Below are positions 1 to 7,409 of a DNA stretch of 64,000 nucleotides, piece after piece (the first letter of the stretch is position 1; every line of letters begins with the position of its first letter). A program made the position numbers and the translations under genes. The DNA lies in the NCBI GenBank assembly GCA_944323735.1, contig CALUTO010000004.1, positions 1 through 64,000 on the forward strand, written 5' to 3'. A model generated the notes under the pieces. The model was not told the origin of the DNA. It did no database searches and saw nothing but the letters and a program-made list of their open reading frames with translations. The DNA is from Candidatus Gastranaerophilales bacterium (lineage in GTDB: Bacteria; Cyanobacteriota; Vampirovibrionia; Gastranaerophilales; Gastranaerophilaceae).

Positions 1-19
1 CATATTGTATTTATTTTTC

Positions 20-128
20 AACGGTTGGCAGAGCAAGCTCTACCACAATCTAAAAGGTTTCCGGCTTCGCCTGCAACCAGGCTAACGTACACCTTGATAA
101 CAACAGAGCATCGTCTCCGTACGCTCAA
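20..128 (-). other. Possible structured RNA or short orphan reading frame at the left edge
   Basis: No long gene lies in the first 272 bases. Read on the minus strand, this stretch can fold into three successive small hairpins: one at about 110-126, one at 56-78 (GGTT/AACC outer stem, GGC/GCC inner stem with a GAA loop) and one at 27-44 whose 7-bp stem is closed by a CTTG tetraloop. The last stem contains a G-U pair only on the minus strand, which favours that orientation. The same strand also carries a reading frame of about 36 codons with no ATG. I recognise neither a known riboswitch, SRP, 6S or tmRNA signature nor a protein family. Confidence 0.25.
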
Positions 129-215
129 CTTGCATATATAAAATTAACATCAAAATAAGGCATGGTCAAGCAAAAATTTTAATTCAGGCGTATTATAGAA
201 ATAACTGTTATGCAA

Positions 216-244
216 TTGACTTTTTAGCAGATTTAGTCTATAAA
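216..244 (+). promoter_or_regulatory. Housekeeping promoter of trxA
   Basis: TTGACT (216-221), a 17-base spacer and TATAAA (239-244) form a near-consensus sigma-70 promoter. Transcription should start near 251, giving a 22-base leader that contains the strong AAGGAGGAG ribosome site at 257-265. This argues against a start at the upstream in-frame ATG at 252. Confidence 0.8.
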
Positions 245-272
245 ATAATAGATGATAAGGAGGAGTGTAAAT

Positions 273-599
273 ATGTCGAATGCGATTGATATCAATGACA
301 ATTCATTTAAAGAAGAGGTCATTGATTCTGACAGGCTAACAATTGTTGATTTCTGGGCACCGTGGTGCGGCCCGTGCAGAAAACTCGGCCCTGTTCTTGA
401 TGAAGTTGTTTCCGAATATTCAGAGAAAATAAAGGTTGTAAAACTCAACACAGATGAAAATCTGAAAACAGCAAAAGAGTTTTCAATCAGCGGTCTGCCG
501 ACACTTTTGATATTTAAAAACGGACAGCCGGTAGAACGTCTTGTCGGATTGCTTCCAAAGTCGTCTATTATTTCTAATATTGAAAAACATATAGGATAA
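273..599 (+). CDS. trxA: Thioredoxin
   Basis: A 108-residue thioredoxin, a cytoplasmic dithiol-disulfide reductant for enzymes such as ribonucleotide reductase. The redox motif WCGPC lies at residues 31-35 within the usual DFWAPWCGPC context, and the cis-proline loop GLPT follows near residue 76. Length and architecture match single-domain thioredoxins. The start at 273 is chosen because AAGGAGGAG lies 7 bases upstream, whereas the in-frame ATG at 252 would fall at the predicted transcription start. The gene is monocistronic, with its own promoter and a hairpin terminator at 611-642. No thioredoxin reductase gene is in the window. Confidence 0.97.
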   Translation: MSNAIDINDNSFKEEVIDSDRLTIVDFWAPWCGPCRKLGPVLDEVVSEYSEKIKVVKLNTDENLKTAKEFSISGLPTLLIFKNGQPVERLVGLLPKSSIISNIEKHIG

Positions 600-610
600 T
601 TATTTATAAT

Positions 611-642
611 ATAACAGGGCAGTGTTCGGGCTGCCCTGTTAT
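611..642. terminator. Terminator hairpin between convergent genes
   Basis: Twelve-base perfect arms (611-622 and 631-642) enclose an 8-base loop between trxA and the convergent small gene. The flanks are A/T-rich on both sides but not strongly U-tracted, so it may work in both directions with modest efficiency. Confidence 0.7.
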
Positions 643-655
643 AAAATTTGTGTCA

Positions 656-1057
656 TTATGATTTATTTCCGCTATTCATGTATTCCTGAACATCCTTGAC
701 GTACTTGTTAACAAGATAGCGATAATTACTAAAAAATCCGAACTTTGGTGCTTTAGCGTGCGCCGCTTTATTTCCGTCAATTATTCTTGAACGTGCCGCT
801 GCTTTTAAAAAGTCTTTTGTGTTGGGTTTATTACTGTATTTTTCAGCATCTTCTTTCACAGTATCTTCTGAAAAATAGTCATCATATTCCGGTATCCACA
901 CGGTTTTTGTGTATGTAACAACTTCATAGTCAGTATAGTGATAGTCCGGATTATCCGGATAACGATCATATTCTATTTTTTCCGTATACTCACGATCGAC
1001 CCATTTTTTGAAACTTAAGTTTCTGGTATTCTGGCTAAAATGCGGCTGTATTAGCAT
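656..1057 (-). CDS. Small hypothetical protein with early NLSFK and terminal GNKS motifs
   Basis: A 133-residue protein of unrecognised family. The N-terminal third is rich in Tyr and Asp, the C-terminal half is basic and helical, and there is no signal peptide or membrane segment. NLSFK sits at residues 13-17 and the protein ends in GNKS; the gene immediately upstream (1075-3822) has NLSFK at residues 43-47 and the same last four residues. The start is supported by AGAGGTG 5 bases upstream. Only 17 bases separate it from the upstream gene, so they are probably co-transcribed and may work together. No function can be assigned. Confidence 0.7.
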   Translation of the reverse strand: MLIQPHFSQNTRNLSFKKWVDREYTEKIEYDRYPDNPDYHYTDYEVVTYTKTVWIPEYDDYFSEDTVKEDAEKYSNKPNTKDFLKAAARSRIIDGNKAAHAKAPKFGFFSNYRYLVNKYVKDVQEYMNSGNKS

Positions 1058-1074
1058 TGATTACACCTCTGTTG

Positions 1075-3822
1075 TTATGATTTGTTACCTCTTTGTGTAA
1101 GTACCTGTTTGCCTGTCAATCTTGACATAAATCTATAGAATTTTCCCTTTATACCGGAATCTTCATAGTGTGCACGCTCTTTTTCCAAAATCTCTTCCTG
1201 AGAATGTTCTTTAATTGGCATGCCTATTGCAGCCCTGGCTGTGTATTCTCCGGCGACCGTACATGCCGCAGTAACAGCGGACATACCGAGCAGGCTGGCA
1301 TGATATGCTTTTCTGAACGTACTGTTAAACAGGTCAATAAATATTGTTGCATAGAATATTCTTGAAAGTTCCTGCACAAAACGTTCTTTTGCTTTTTGTT
1401 TTGCTTTGGGTTTGTCATCACCGTTTGATTTCAGCATAACCATGTTGTAATTATCGGCAATCAGGAACCATATTGTAGCGACTTTTGATGTAAATCTTGT
1501 AAGATTTGAAAGTTCTGCATTAGACACACCGGACATTGACAATGAATTGAAAGAGCTTTTGAGCTTTTTGGAGAATTCACGCTTAAATATTTCGTCATCA
1601 ACATCAACTTTAGGCAAAAGTTTATTTACGCAGTTCGACAATGCAGCTATACCGTTATCGTATTTTGGAAGTTTTGGTTTTTCAAATAATTTTCCGACAA
1701 GTCTTGTGACATAATAGGGGAATTTTATTGTATTCCACATAAATATAAAGGGTTCTTTCAGAAAATCAACGCCCTGCTTTATTAAATATTTATCTTTGTT
1801 TGCCAGTTTTATATTTTCAGACGCAGCGGCATGGCTTAAGGCATCGGTCATATTTTTACCAAGTTCCTTTAAGGCAGGTATGTTGGTTGAAACTAATTTC
1901 TGAGCGAGCTCCCTGTAGCCTGATTCAAAATAATACGCATCATTTAGTGTAAATACATTGTTAAACCTTCTTGTGTAACCGGGGCAGTTCTTTTTAACAA
2001 AGCTTCCGATTTCTGTGTAAAGTTTTAATATTTCTTCTTTATTATCGATACCGTCAGCAAAATTACTGCCCTTATAGAACATAGTCCTCAATTCATCTGC
2101 AAGTTCGGTTGAAAATTCGGAACCGACAGCTTCGGCAAAACTCTCAAAGCGCACCTTATACGCACTAAATCTGTCGTATTTTACAATTCTGCGCATATCA
2201 TCCTCAAGACCGGCATTAACGAGTTTTCTGGCAAGTGCTGATTTTGCTTTGTCCTGAAGTTTAACATCTTCGACCAGATTGTTGATAAAGTTATATTTTG
2301 TATAGTCATCAGCAATATTTTTGTAAGTGTCTGCAAGCTGCGAGAAACCGTTGCGTTTTAATTTATCCAGAAGCATTTCAAAACGTTTTCTGGGAACAAT
2401 AAATTCTTTTTCGGTAATCTTTTCATATATGCTGTTGCATTTTGCTTTTATCGGTTTTAAATAGTCCTCATAGAGCTTCAAGTCTTTTGTCGGATGTTTT
2501 ACTTTTGCTTTTCCTGCGCGCCGGATTGAATAACCGGCTGTGATAATAAGTGCACTTGCAGCCAGTATTGTATTAAAGTTCAAAAGCGGTTTAAGCTCTT
2601 TCTTTTCAGCAATTGCCGGTTTAATATTATTCGCAGCATTAGAAATAGATTGTTCGAAACTTTTGAAGGTTTCAGTGTGCTGCATCGGAAAACCTGCAGC
2701 GTTCAAGACAGACGCAGAGTTAACTATAGAAACAGGTTTTAGCTCAGAAACTTCAGGCTTTGTTACATCAGCCTTAACAGGTGCAGAATTTTTCTTCTTA
2801 TGCATTTTTTCGGCAGCTTTTTTCTTATGGAGCTCGTTTTGTTTTTTAGCATTTTCAGAGGAAATAAAAGTTATATTCTTACCGCTGCTAAGTCTGGAGA
2901 ACATTTCGGTAAAGAGCACTGTAGCCCCGAGTGTGCCGACAATCCATGCCTTGCTTTTCTGGATATATTTTTGCAGCGCACCAAGTGTAATTAGCTGGAT
3001 ATATGCATTTATTGTAACTCTTTTAATTTCCTGATTAAAACGAATATTCTTTTCTTTTCTTGCAGCCTTCGGATCATTGTCACAGAGACTGGATAGATTA
3101 TAGGCATCATTCGCAAGAAAAAATGCAGGAATATACCCTGAAACAATTCTGTTAAGCGAACGTTCATGTACGCTGTTATAATTACCTGTTTTCGGGCTGT
3201 ACATTTTAGCCTGTCTGTTAAAAAGACCCAGATTTTTCAAATAACTGTCATCAAATCTGTGTTTGTCTGCAGTCTCTAGCAGCCCCTGCAATTCATGCAG
3301 ACTGAGCTTTTTATTTTTTTTGTCTCTGTTTTTAGTGATAAATTTAGAATTAAGAATTTTATTTAAGAGCCTGCTGTTTTTAAAGATCTTTATTTTTTGC
3401 AGGTTTGTAATACCCCATTCTAAAATATTTGCCGGCATTTCCGTGAAAGGAAATTTTAAACCGTCCAGAATAAGTTTAACGGGAGTTTCTTCCTTAAACT
3501 GCACTAATTTTGCACCCGTTTCAGGGTTATTTGACAGTTGAATGTGTGATGAAATCCACGGGTCTTTTAAAAGACTTTTAAGGTGCGGAGTCTCTGAAGT
3601 GCCGAGTGTCGAGGTGATAACTTCCTGCACAGCTTTTAAATCAATTTTTTTCTTTGCAATTTTATACATAGAAAAAACGCCTTTAAAGGATAGATTATCT
3701 GACTTTCTCTCTAAAGGCGTTTTTTGAATATTTTGTGACGGGTATATTGTGTTCACACGTTTCTTTTTCTTAGTGAACTCTGACATCTCCTGTTGAATTG
3801 TTCCAAGATGGCTTAGTTTCAT
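1075..3822 (-). CDS. Large protein with an internal repeat, hydrophobic segments and early NLSFKG motif
   Basis: A 915-residue protein I cannot place in a known family. It starts with a Lys/Ser-rich tail carrying NLSFKG at 43-48, without a signal peptide. Two segments, at about residues 234-318 and 783-868, look like diverged copies: both contain FL followed by YN, then a D..KA..K pattern, RF.QE..R and a hydrophobic stretch. Further hydrophobic stretches near 285-305 and 415-435 suggest membrane association. The rest is charged and probably helical. It ends in GNKS like its downstream neighbour. A 14-bp inverted repeat lies within the first 150 coding bases. Possible role in the envelope or in secretion, unproven. 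Confidence 0.7.
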   Translation of the reverse strand: MKLSHLGTIQQEMSEFTKKKKRVNTIYPSQNIQKTPLERKSDNLSFKGVFSMYKIAKKKIDLKAVQEVITSTLGTSETPHLKSLLKDPWISSHIQLSNNPETGAKLVQFKEETPVKLILDGLKFPFTEMPANILEWGITNLQKIKIFKNSRLLNKILNSKFITKNRDKKNKKLSLHELQGLLETADKHRFDDSYLKNLGLFNRQAKMYSPKTGNYNSVHERSLNRIVSGYIPAFFLANDAYNLSSLCDNDPKAARKEKNIRFNQEIKRVTINAYIQLITLGALQKYIQKSKAWIVGTLGATVLFTEMFSRLSSGKNITFISSENAKKQNELHKKKAAEKMHKKKNSAPVKADVTKPEVSELKPVSIVNSASVLNAAGFPMQHTETFKSFEQSISNAANNIKPAIAEKKELKPLLNFNTILAASALIITAGYSIRRAGKAKVKHPTKDLKLYEDYLKPIKAKCNSIYEKITEKEFIVPRKRFEMLLDKLKRNGFSQLADTYKNIADDYTKYNFINNLVEDVKLQDKAKSALARKLVNAGLEDDMRRIVKYDRFSAYKVRFESFAEAVGSEFSTELADELRTMFYKGSNFADGIDNKEEILKLYTEIGSFVKKNCPGYTRRFNNVFTLNDAYYFESGYRELAQKLVSTNIPALKELGKNMTDALSHAAASENIKLANKDKYLIKQGVDFLKEPFIFMWNTIKFPYYVTRLVGKLFEKPKLPKYDNGIAALSNCVNKLLPKVDVDDEIFKREFSKKLKSSFNSLSMSGVSNAELSNLTRFTSKVATIWFLIADNYNMVMLKSNGDDKPKAKQKAKERFVQELSRIFYATIFIDLFNSTFRKAYHASLLGMSAVTAACTVAGEYTARAAIGMPIKEHSQEEILEKERAHYEDSGIKGKFYRFMSRLTGKQVLTQRGNKS
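3672..3725 (-). repeat. Terminator-like inverted repeat inside the start of the 915-residue gene
   Basis: Perfect 14-base arms (3672-3685 and 3712-3725) flank a 26-base loop. In the direction of transcription the distal arm ends in TTTTTT, as in an intrinsic terminator. One arm encodes the SFKGVF segment and the other the KTPLE segment. It could attenuate transcription about 100-150 bases into the gene. The long loop and modest GC content make that uncertain. Confidence 0.5.
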
Positions 3823-3993
3823 AGATACCCTAAATTCTCTATAGTATTTTTCTCACACACGACAAAAAATTTCAATCGTTTCTGACCAAAAATTTTACTT
3901 TATTTAATAAAAGTATATTGTCATAAACATTAAGTCTGAAAAAAAACTCTTTTGCTATTTTAAAGTATATTATGAACAATTATTAAGAGAATG

Positions 3994-4494
3994 TTACCTG
4001 TAATTCTGGAACTGAAGCGGTATATTGTAGCTGTCCTCTTTATCTTTGAGAAGCCTGATAGCAGCCTGCAAATCATCTTTACTTTTTCCGGAAACCCTGA
4101 CCTGCTCACCCTGAATAGATGCCTGTATTTTCATTTTTGAGGCTTTTATATCAGCGACGATTTTTTTTGCAAGCTCCTGAGTTAAACCTTTTTTCAGCTT
4201 AAACATCTGTCGTACATTTCCACCGAGAGCGTTTTCCATTGGCTGCGGGTCTAAGATTTTCAGACTCAAATTTCTTTTTGACATTTTTGTATGTAAAATA
4301 TCAAGTATATTTCGAAGCTTCATATCGTCAGTTGTGGTTATTGTAATAGACCTGTCAGCATCCAGCTCCACCTGCGAATTCGTATTTTTTAAATCAAACC
4401 TGCTGTTTAATTCTCTTTGCACCTGATCAACAGCATTTAAAAGCTCCTGCCTGTCAAATTCTGAAACAACATCGAAACTAAAATCTTTAGACAT
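3994..4494 (-). CDS. yajQ: YajQ-family nucleotide-binding protein
   Basis: A 166-residue member of the YajQ (DUF520) family, small cytoplasmic proteins with two RNA-recognition-like folds that bind nucleotides; some homologues bind cyclic di-GMP. The N-terminus MSKDFSFDVVSEFDRQELLN and the C-terminal segment with QASIQGEQVRVSGKSKDDLQ are typical, and the length is the family norm. AGGAGG lies 6 bases before the start. It stands alone between the 915-residue gene and rarA, on the same strand as both. Its role in this organism cannot be deduced from context. Confidence 0.93.
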   Translation of the reverse strand: MSKDFSFDVVSEFDRQELLNAVDQVQRELNSRFDLKNTNSQVELDADRSITITTTDDMKLRNILDILHTKMSKRNLSLKILDPQPMENALGGNVRQMFKLKKGLTQELAKKIVADIKASKMKIQASIQGEQVRVSGKSKDDLQAAIRLLKDKEDSYNIPLQFQNYR

Positions 4495-4567
4495 AATAAC
4501 CCTCCTGTAAATTTATTTGTGTATTATAACAAATAGAAAAAAAGTTATCCACAGGAACACAGAATTT

Positions 4568-5797
4568 TTAGTTAAAATATTTTTTGTCTTTTAATTCATC
4601 AGGCATAAACTGCTGATATGCCTGCGGATTACTGTGTGTATAAATATATCCTTTGCCGAAACCGTACTTTTGAGCATCTTTGTAGTGAGAATCTCTAAGG
4701 TGCATGGGAGGAGGATAATCAAGCCCGCTCATAATATCGGCAAGAGCCGCATCAACAGCCATTATAGCCCTGTTGGATTTCGGAGCGTCAGCCACATATT
4801 CTACTGCCTGCGCAAGAGGAATTCTTCCTTCAGGCATGCCGACAAGCTCGACAGCACGGAATGCATTCATTGCGACCACTAAAGCCATTGGGTCAGCGTT
4901 ACCGACATCCTCTGCCGCACAAACTATCAACCTTCTGGCGATAAATCTCGGATCCTCACCTCCTGAAATCATTTTTGCAAGCCAGTAAATTGCGCCGTTT
5001 TTGTCACTGCCTCTAAGACTCTTTTGAAAAGCCGAGGCACAGTCATAGTGCTCCTGCCTTGCATAACCTGTGCGCTTTTCCTGAGCAAGGCTTTCCAGTA
5101 TTTCCATTGTAAGTATGCGTTTCTTTCCGTCAAATGCAGATGCAAAAAAAGCATTTTCTACTATGTTCAGCGCAAGTCGGGCATCTCCGTTTGCATATTT
5201 GACAATAAAATCAAGTATCTCGTGCTTCATATCAATTGCGCCGTATTTTGAGGAAAGATATATGAAACCTTTTGTGACAATATTTTTTATACTTTCATCA
5301 TCTATAGGCTTGAGCATAACGACCTGCGCACGGGAGAGAAGTGCAGGCACAACCTGGAAAGAGGGATTTTCTGTAGTAGAGCCGATTAAAAAGAAAGTTC
5401 CGTTTTCAAGATAAGGAAGCAGTGCGTCCTGCTGGGTTTTACTGTATCTGTGTATTTCATCAATAAACAGTATTGTTTTTTTTGAATAACGAAGATTTTC
5501 TTTTGCACGCTCTACGCATTCTTTAATATCTTTTACACCCGAAGATACAGCACTCAATTCAATAAAATCAGAGCTTGTTTTCGTGGCAATAAGCCTTGCG
5601 AGCGTAGTTTTTCCGCAGCCCGGGGGACCCCAGAAAATACAGGAAAACAGTCTCCCTGACTTTAATAAATTTAAAAATGCAGCATTTTCACCCACAACCT
5701 GCGTCTGCCCGAGATATTCTTCAAGCGTTTTCGGACGCAGCAGCTCTGCAAGCGGCACCTGTTTATTGGCATTTTCCATTGCTTCAAATAAATCCAT
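4568..5797 (-). CDS. rarA: Replication-associated recombination protein A (AAA+ ATPase)
   Basis: A 409-residue RarA/MgsA protein, a clamp-loader-like AAA+ ATPase acting at stalled replication forks. The LLRPKTLEEYLGQ opening, the Walker A loop GPPGCGKTT (57-65), Walker B LFIDEIHR near 110, the sensor-1 segment GSTTENPSF and the C-terminal tetramerisation region are all present at normal length. There is no Shine-Dalgarno; instead a -10 box ends 6 bases before the ATG, so the mRNA is predicted to be leaderless. Its promoter overlaps the divergent promoter of the gene at 5861. Confidence 0.95.
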   Translation of the reverse strand: MDLFEAMENANKQVPLAELLRPKTLEEYLGQTQVVGENAAFLNLLKSGRLFSCIFWGPPGCGKTTLARLIATKTSSDFIELSAVSSGVKDIKECVERAKENLRYSKKTILFIDEIHRYSKTQQDALLPYLENGTFFLIGSTTENPSFQVVPALLSRAQVVMLKPIDDESIKNIVTKGFIYLSSKYGAIDMKHEILDFIVKYANGDARLALNIVENAFFASAFDGKKRILTMEILESLAQEKRTGYARQEHYDCASAFQKSLRGSDKNGAIYWLAKMISGGEDPRFIARRLIVCAAEDVGNADPMALVVAMNAFRAVELVGMPEGRIPLAQAVEYVADAPKSNRAIMAVDAALADIMSGLDYPPPMHLRDSHYKDAQKYGFGKGYIYTHSNPQAYQQFMPDELKDKKYFN

Positions 5798-5803
5798 AAA
5801 AAC

Positions 5804-5832
5804 ATAATAATCTCTGCAAAATAATATGACAA
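5804..5832 (-). promoter_or_regulatory. Leaderless promoter of rarA
   Basis: On the minus strand: TTGTCA (5832-5827), 17-base spacer, TATTAT (5809-5804), then six bases to the ATG. Transcription would start at or next to the start codon. The -35 box occupies the same base pairs as the -35 of the opposite promoter at 5826-5853. Confidence 0.7.
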
Positions 5833-5853
5833 GATATAAAATTACGTTATAAT
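5826..5853 (+). promoter_or_regulatory. Leaderless promoter of the small exported protein gene
   Basis: ATGACA (5826-5831), 16-base spacer, TATAAT (5848-5853), then seven bases to the ATG at 5861, with no ribosome site between. The -35 elements of this and the rarA promoter overlap base for base, so polymerase cannot occupy both at once. Confidence 0.7.
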
Positions 5854-5860
5854 AATAAGC

Positions 5861-6469
5861 ATGAAAAAGACTTATAAAACACTCTTATGCATATTTTTAT
5901 CATCCCTCATCTGCAGCGGTGCTGGTTATAAAGGGAAACTCCCTGATATAAAAAGCGAATTTCAATTTATAACAAACGAAGCAAAAACATCCCGCCCTTT
6001 GTTTAATCATAATCATCAGGAAATCAAGGATTTGAAACTAGCTCCTGCTCCTGCGGATAATAAAACATACATTGATATAATTCTCAAAAAAGAGCCTGAC
6101 AGCCCTTATCTGGACGATGTCCACGACGTAATTAAAATACTTGAAAAAATGCAGGACTGCATTGCCACTGATAACGGGGTACAGAGATTCAACGCTCTCG
6201 CCAGCTCGCTGATTGACAATGCCGACTTTATGCAGGCGAGATACAAGGACAAACCTGAGGAGCACTATGTCTCTTTCAAACGTATACTGCAGATTTCATC
6301 TCTGGCCCGCTCACTGGCCACATTGAGATGTGAAGCGCAGATATATGTAAAGTACCTGCCGTATCAAAATGAAGGTCAGGCTTACAGTAAAGAAAGCATA
6401 CAAAACCAGATTGATTATTTTTCAAAAGAGCTGGAAGATGCGCTGAAAGTTCTCAGAACAGCGAGCTGA
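5861..6469 (+). CDS. Exported hypothetical protein
   Basis: A 202-residue protein with a basic N-terminus and a hydrophobic core at residues 7-20, fitting a Sec signal peptide. A Cys at residue 18 sits in a poor lipobox context, so lipoprotein status is doubtful. The mature part is charged and mainly helical, with paired Cys residues in the middle, and I recognise no family. It is probably periplasmic. It is expressed divergently from rarA from a predicted leaderless promoter and ends convergently with the response regulator gene. Confidence 0.7.
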   Translation: MKKTYKTLLCIFLSSLICSGAGYKGKLPDIKSEFQFITNEAKTSRPLFNHNHQEIKDLKLAPAPADNKTYIDIILKKEPDSPYLDDVHDVIKILEKMQDCIATDNGVQRFNALASSLIDNADFMQARYKDKPEEHYVSFKRILQISSLARSLATLRCEAQIYVKYLPYQNEGQAYSKESIQNQIDYFSKELEDALKVLRTAS

Positions 6470-6496
6470 ATGTTTGAGGCTTACGTAATTTATGAA

Positions 6497-7177
6497 CTAC
6501 ACAAGCCCCTCTTTTATAGCCTTAACAGCTGCCTGTGTTCTGTCATCCACAACAAGTTTTTGTATAATATTGCACACATGAGCTTTTGCTGTGTGTTCGC
6601 TAATGGTTAATATACCGGCAATTTCAGAATTTGATTTTCCATCGACAACAAGTTTCAAAACCTCGTATTCACGCTCGGTAAGATTTGCATGCTGCGCCCT
6701 GAAGGAAGCACGGGAGTTCTGCTTCTGGGGAATAAAGCACGATGACTGCGTCCTGATAAGCGGAACAATTTGCGGATCCAGCCATATTGCACCGTCTTTT
6801 ACGGATTTTATAATCATAACAAGAAGTTCGGTATTTATATCTTTTAGCACATAGGCGAATGCACCTGCGCTGAGAGCGTCCATGACTTCTTTTTCCGTAC
6901 AGTGCGAGGTCAGCATAATAACCTTCTGATCAACGTTATTATTAAGTATTCTTTTGCAAGCCTCAATTCCATTTATATCAGGAAGCCCGACATCCATAAG
7001 AATAATATCCGGTCTTATCAGTTTTGCTTTTTCCACTGCTTCTTTGCCGTTCTCGGCCTCGGCAATAACTTTTATGTCTGTCATGTCCTCAAACAATGAC
7101 TTCAAGCCCACTCTCAAAAGTTTATGATCTTCAACCATAAGGACTGAAATTGATTTTTTGTTAGCAATATTTTCCAT
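6497..7177 (-). CDS. Orphan NarL/LuxR-type response regulator
   Basis: A 226-residue two-domain response regulator. The receiver domain has the acidic pair E16/D17, the phospho-acceptor D62 in LMDVGLPD, the switch residue in LTSH and a conserved Lys in VLKD. A LuxR-type helix-turn-helix occupies about residues 163-222 (LTEREYEVLKLV, GKSNSEIA, SEHTAKAHV). AAGGA precedes the ATG. No histidine kinase is encoded nearby, so its partner is elsewhere. A 16-bp motif found upstream (7310-7325) recurs in the spacer serving the adjacent 730-residue gene, suggesting but not proving self-regulation and control of that neighbour. Confidence 0.93.
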   Translation of the reverse strand: MENIANKKSISVLMVEDHKLLRVGLKSLFEDMTDIKVIAEAENGKEAVEKAKLIRPDIILMDVGLPDINGIEACKRILNNNVDQKVIMLTSHCTEKEVMDALSAGAFAYVLKDINTELLVMIIKSVKDGAIWLDPQIVPLIRTQSSCFIPQKQNSRASFRAQHANLTEREYEVLKLVVDGKSNSEIAGILTISEHTAKAHVCNIIQKLVVDDRTQAAVKAIKEGLV

Positions 7178-7309
7178 GAACCATTCCTTTTCTCACTTTT
7201 ACTGTATTAGCAATATAAAATAAGCGTCGTAAATACACATTACCGATTGATTGAAAAATAGCGCAATAAATTTTTGTTTTAAAAAGATAAGTTTAATTTA
7301 TTACTATGC

Positions 7310-7325
7310 GATATATAACGATAAT
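7310..7325 (+). repeat. 16-bp motif copy 1 (GATATATAACGATAAT)
   Basis: Lies in the spacer upstream of the response regulator gene. It differs at one base from the copy at 9735-9750 and at one base from the minus-strand copy at 9816-9831. Possible operator. Confidence 0.5.
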
Positions 7326-7341
7326 TTTTAACAGAAAAAAT

Positions 7342-7365
7342 AAAAAAAATGCCCTGTAAAGGGCA
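7342..7365 (-). terminator. Intrinsic terminator of the 730-residue gene
   Basis: On the minus strand a TGCCCT/AGGGCA stem (7365-7350) with a 4-base loop is followed by a run of eight T. It lies about 45 bases past the stop codon at 7410. Confidence 0.85.
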
Positions 7366-7409
7366 CTTTATTTATGGAGTATTACGTTATGAACATCTGT
7401 TTTTCTGTT

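Noticed and set aside
2540-3034. A 164-codon frame antisense to the 915-residue gene
   Set aside because: It lies wholly inside a longer frame with consistent protein-like composition on the other strand, and it has no ribosome site and no recognisable motif.
5861-5925. Lipoprotein signal in the exported protein at 5861
   Set aside because: The residues before Cys18 (S-L-I) do not fit the usual L-A/S-G/A lipobox.
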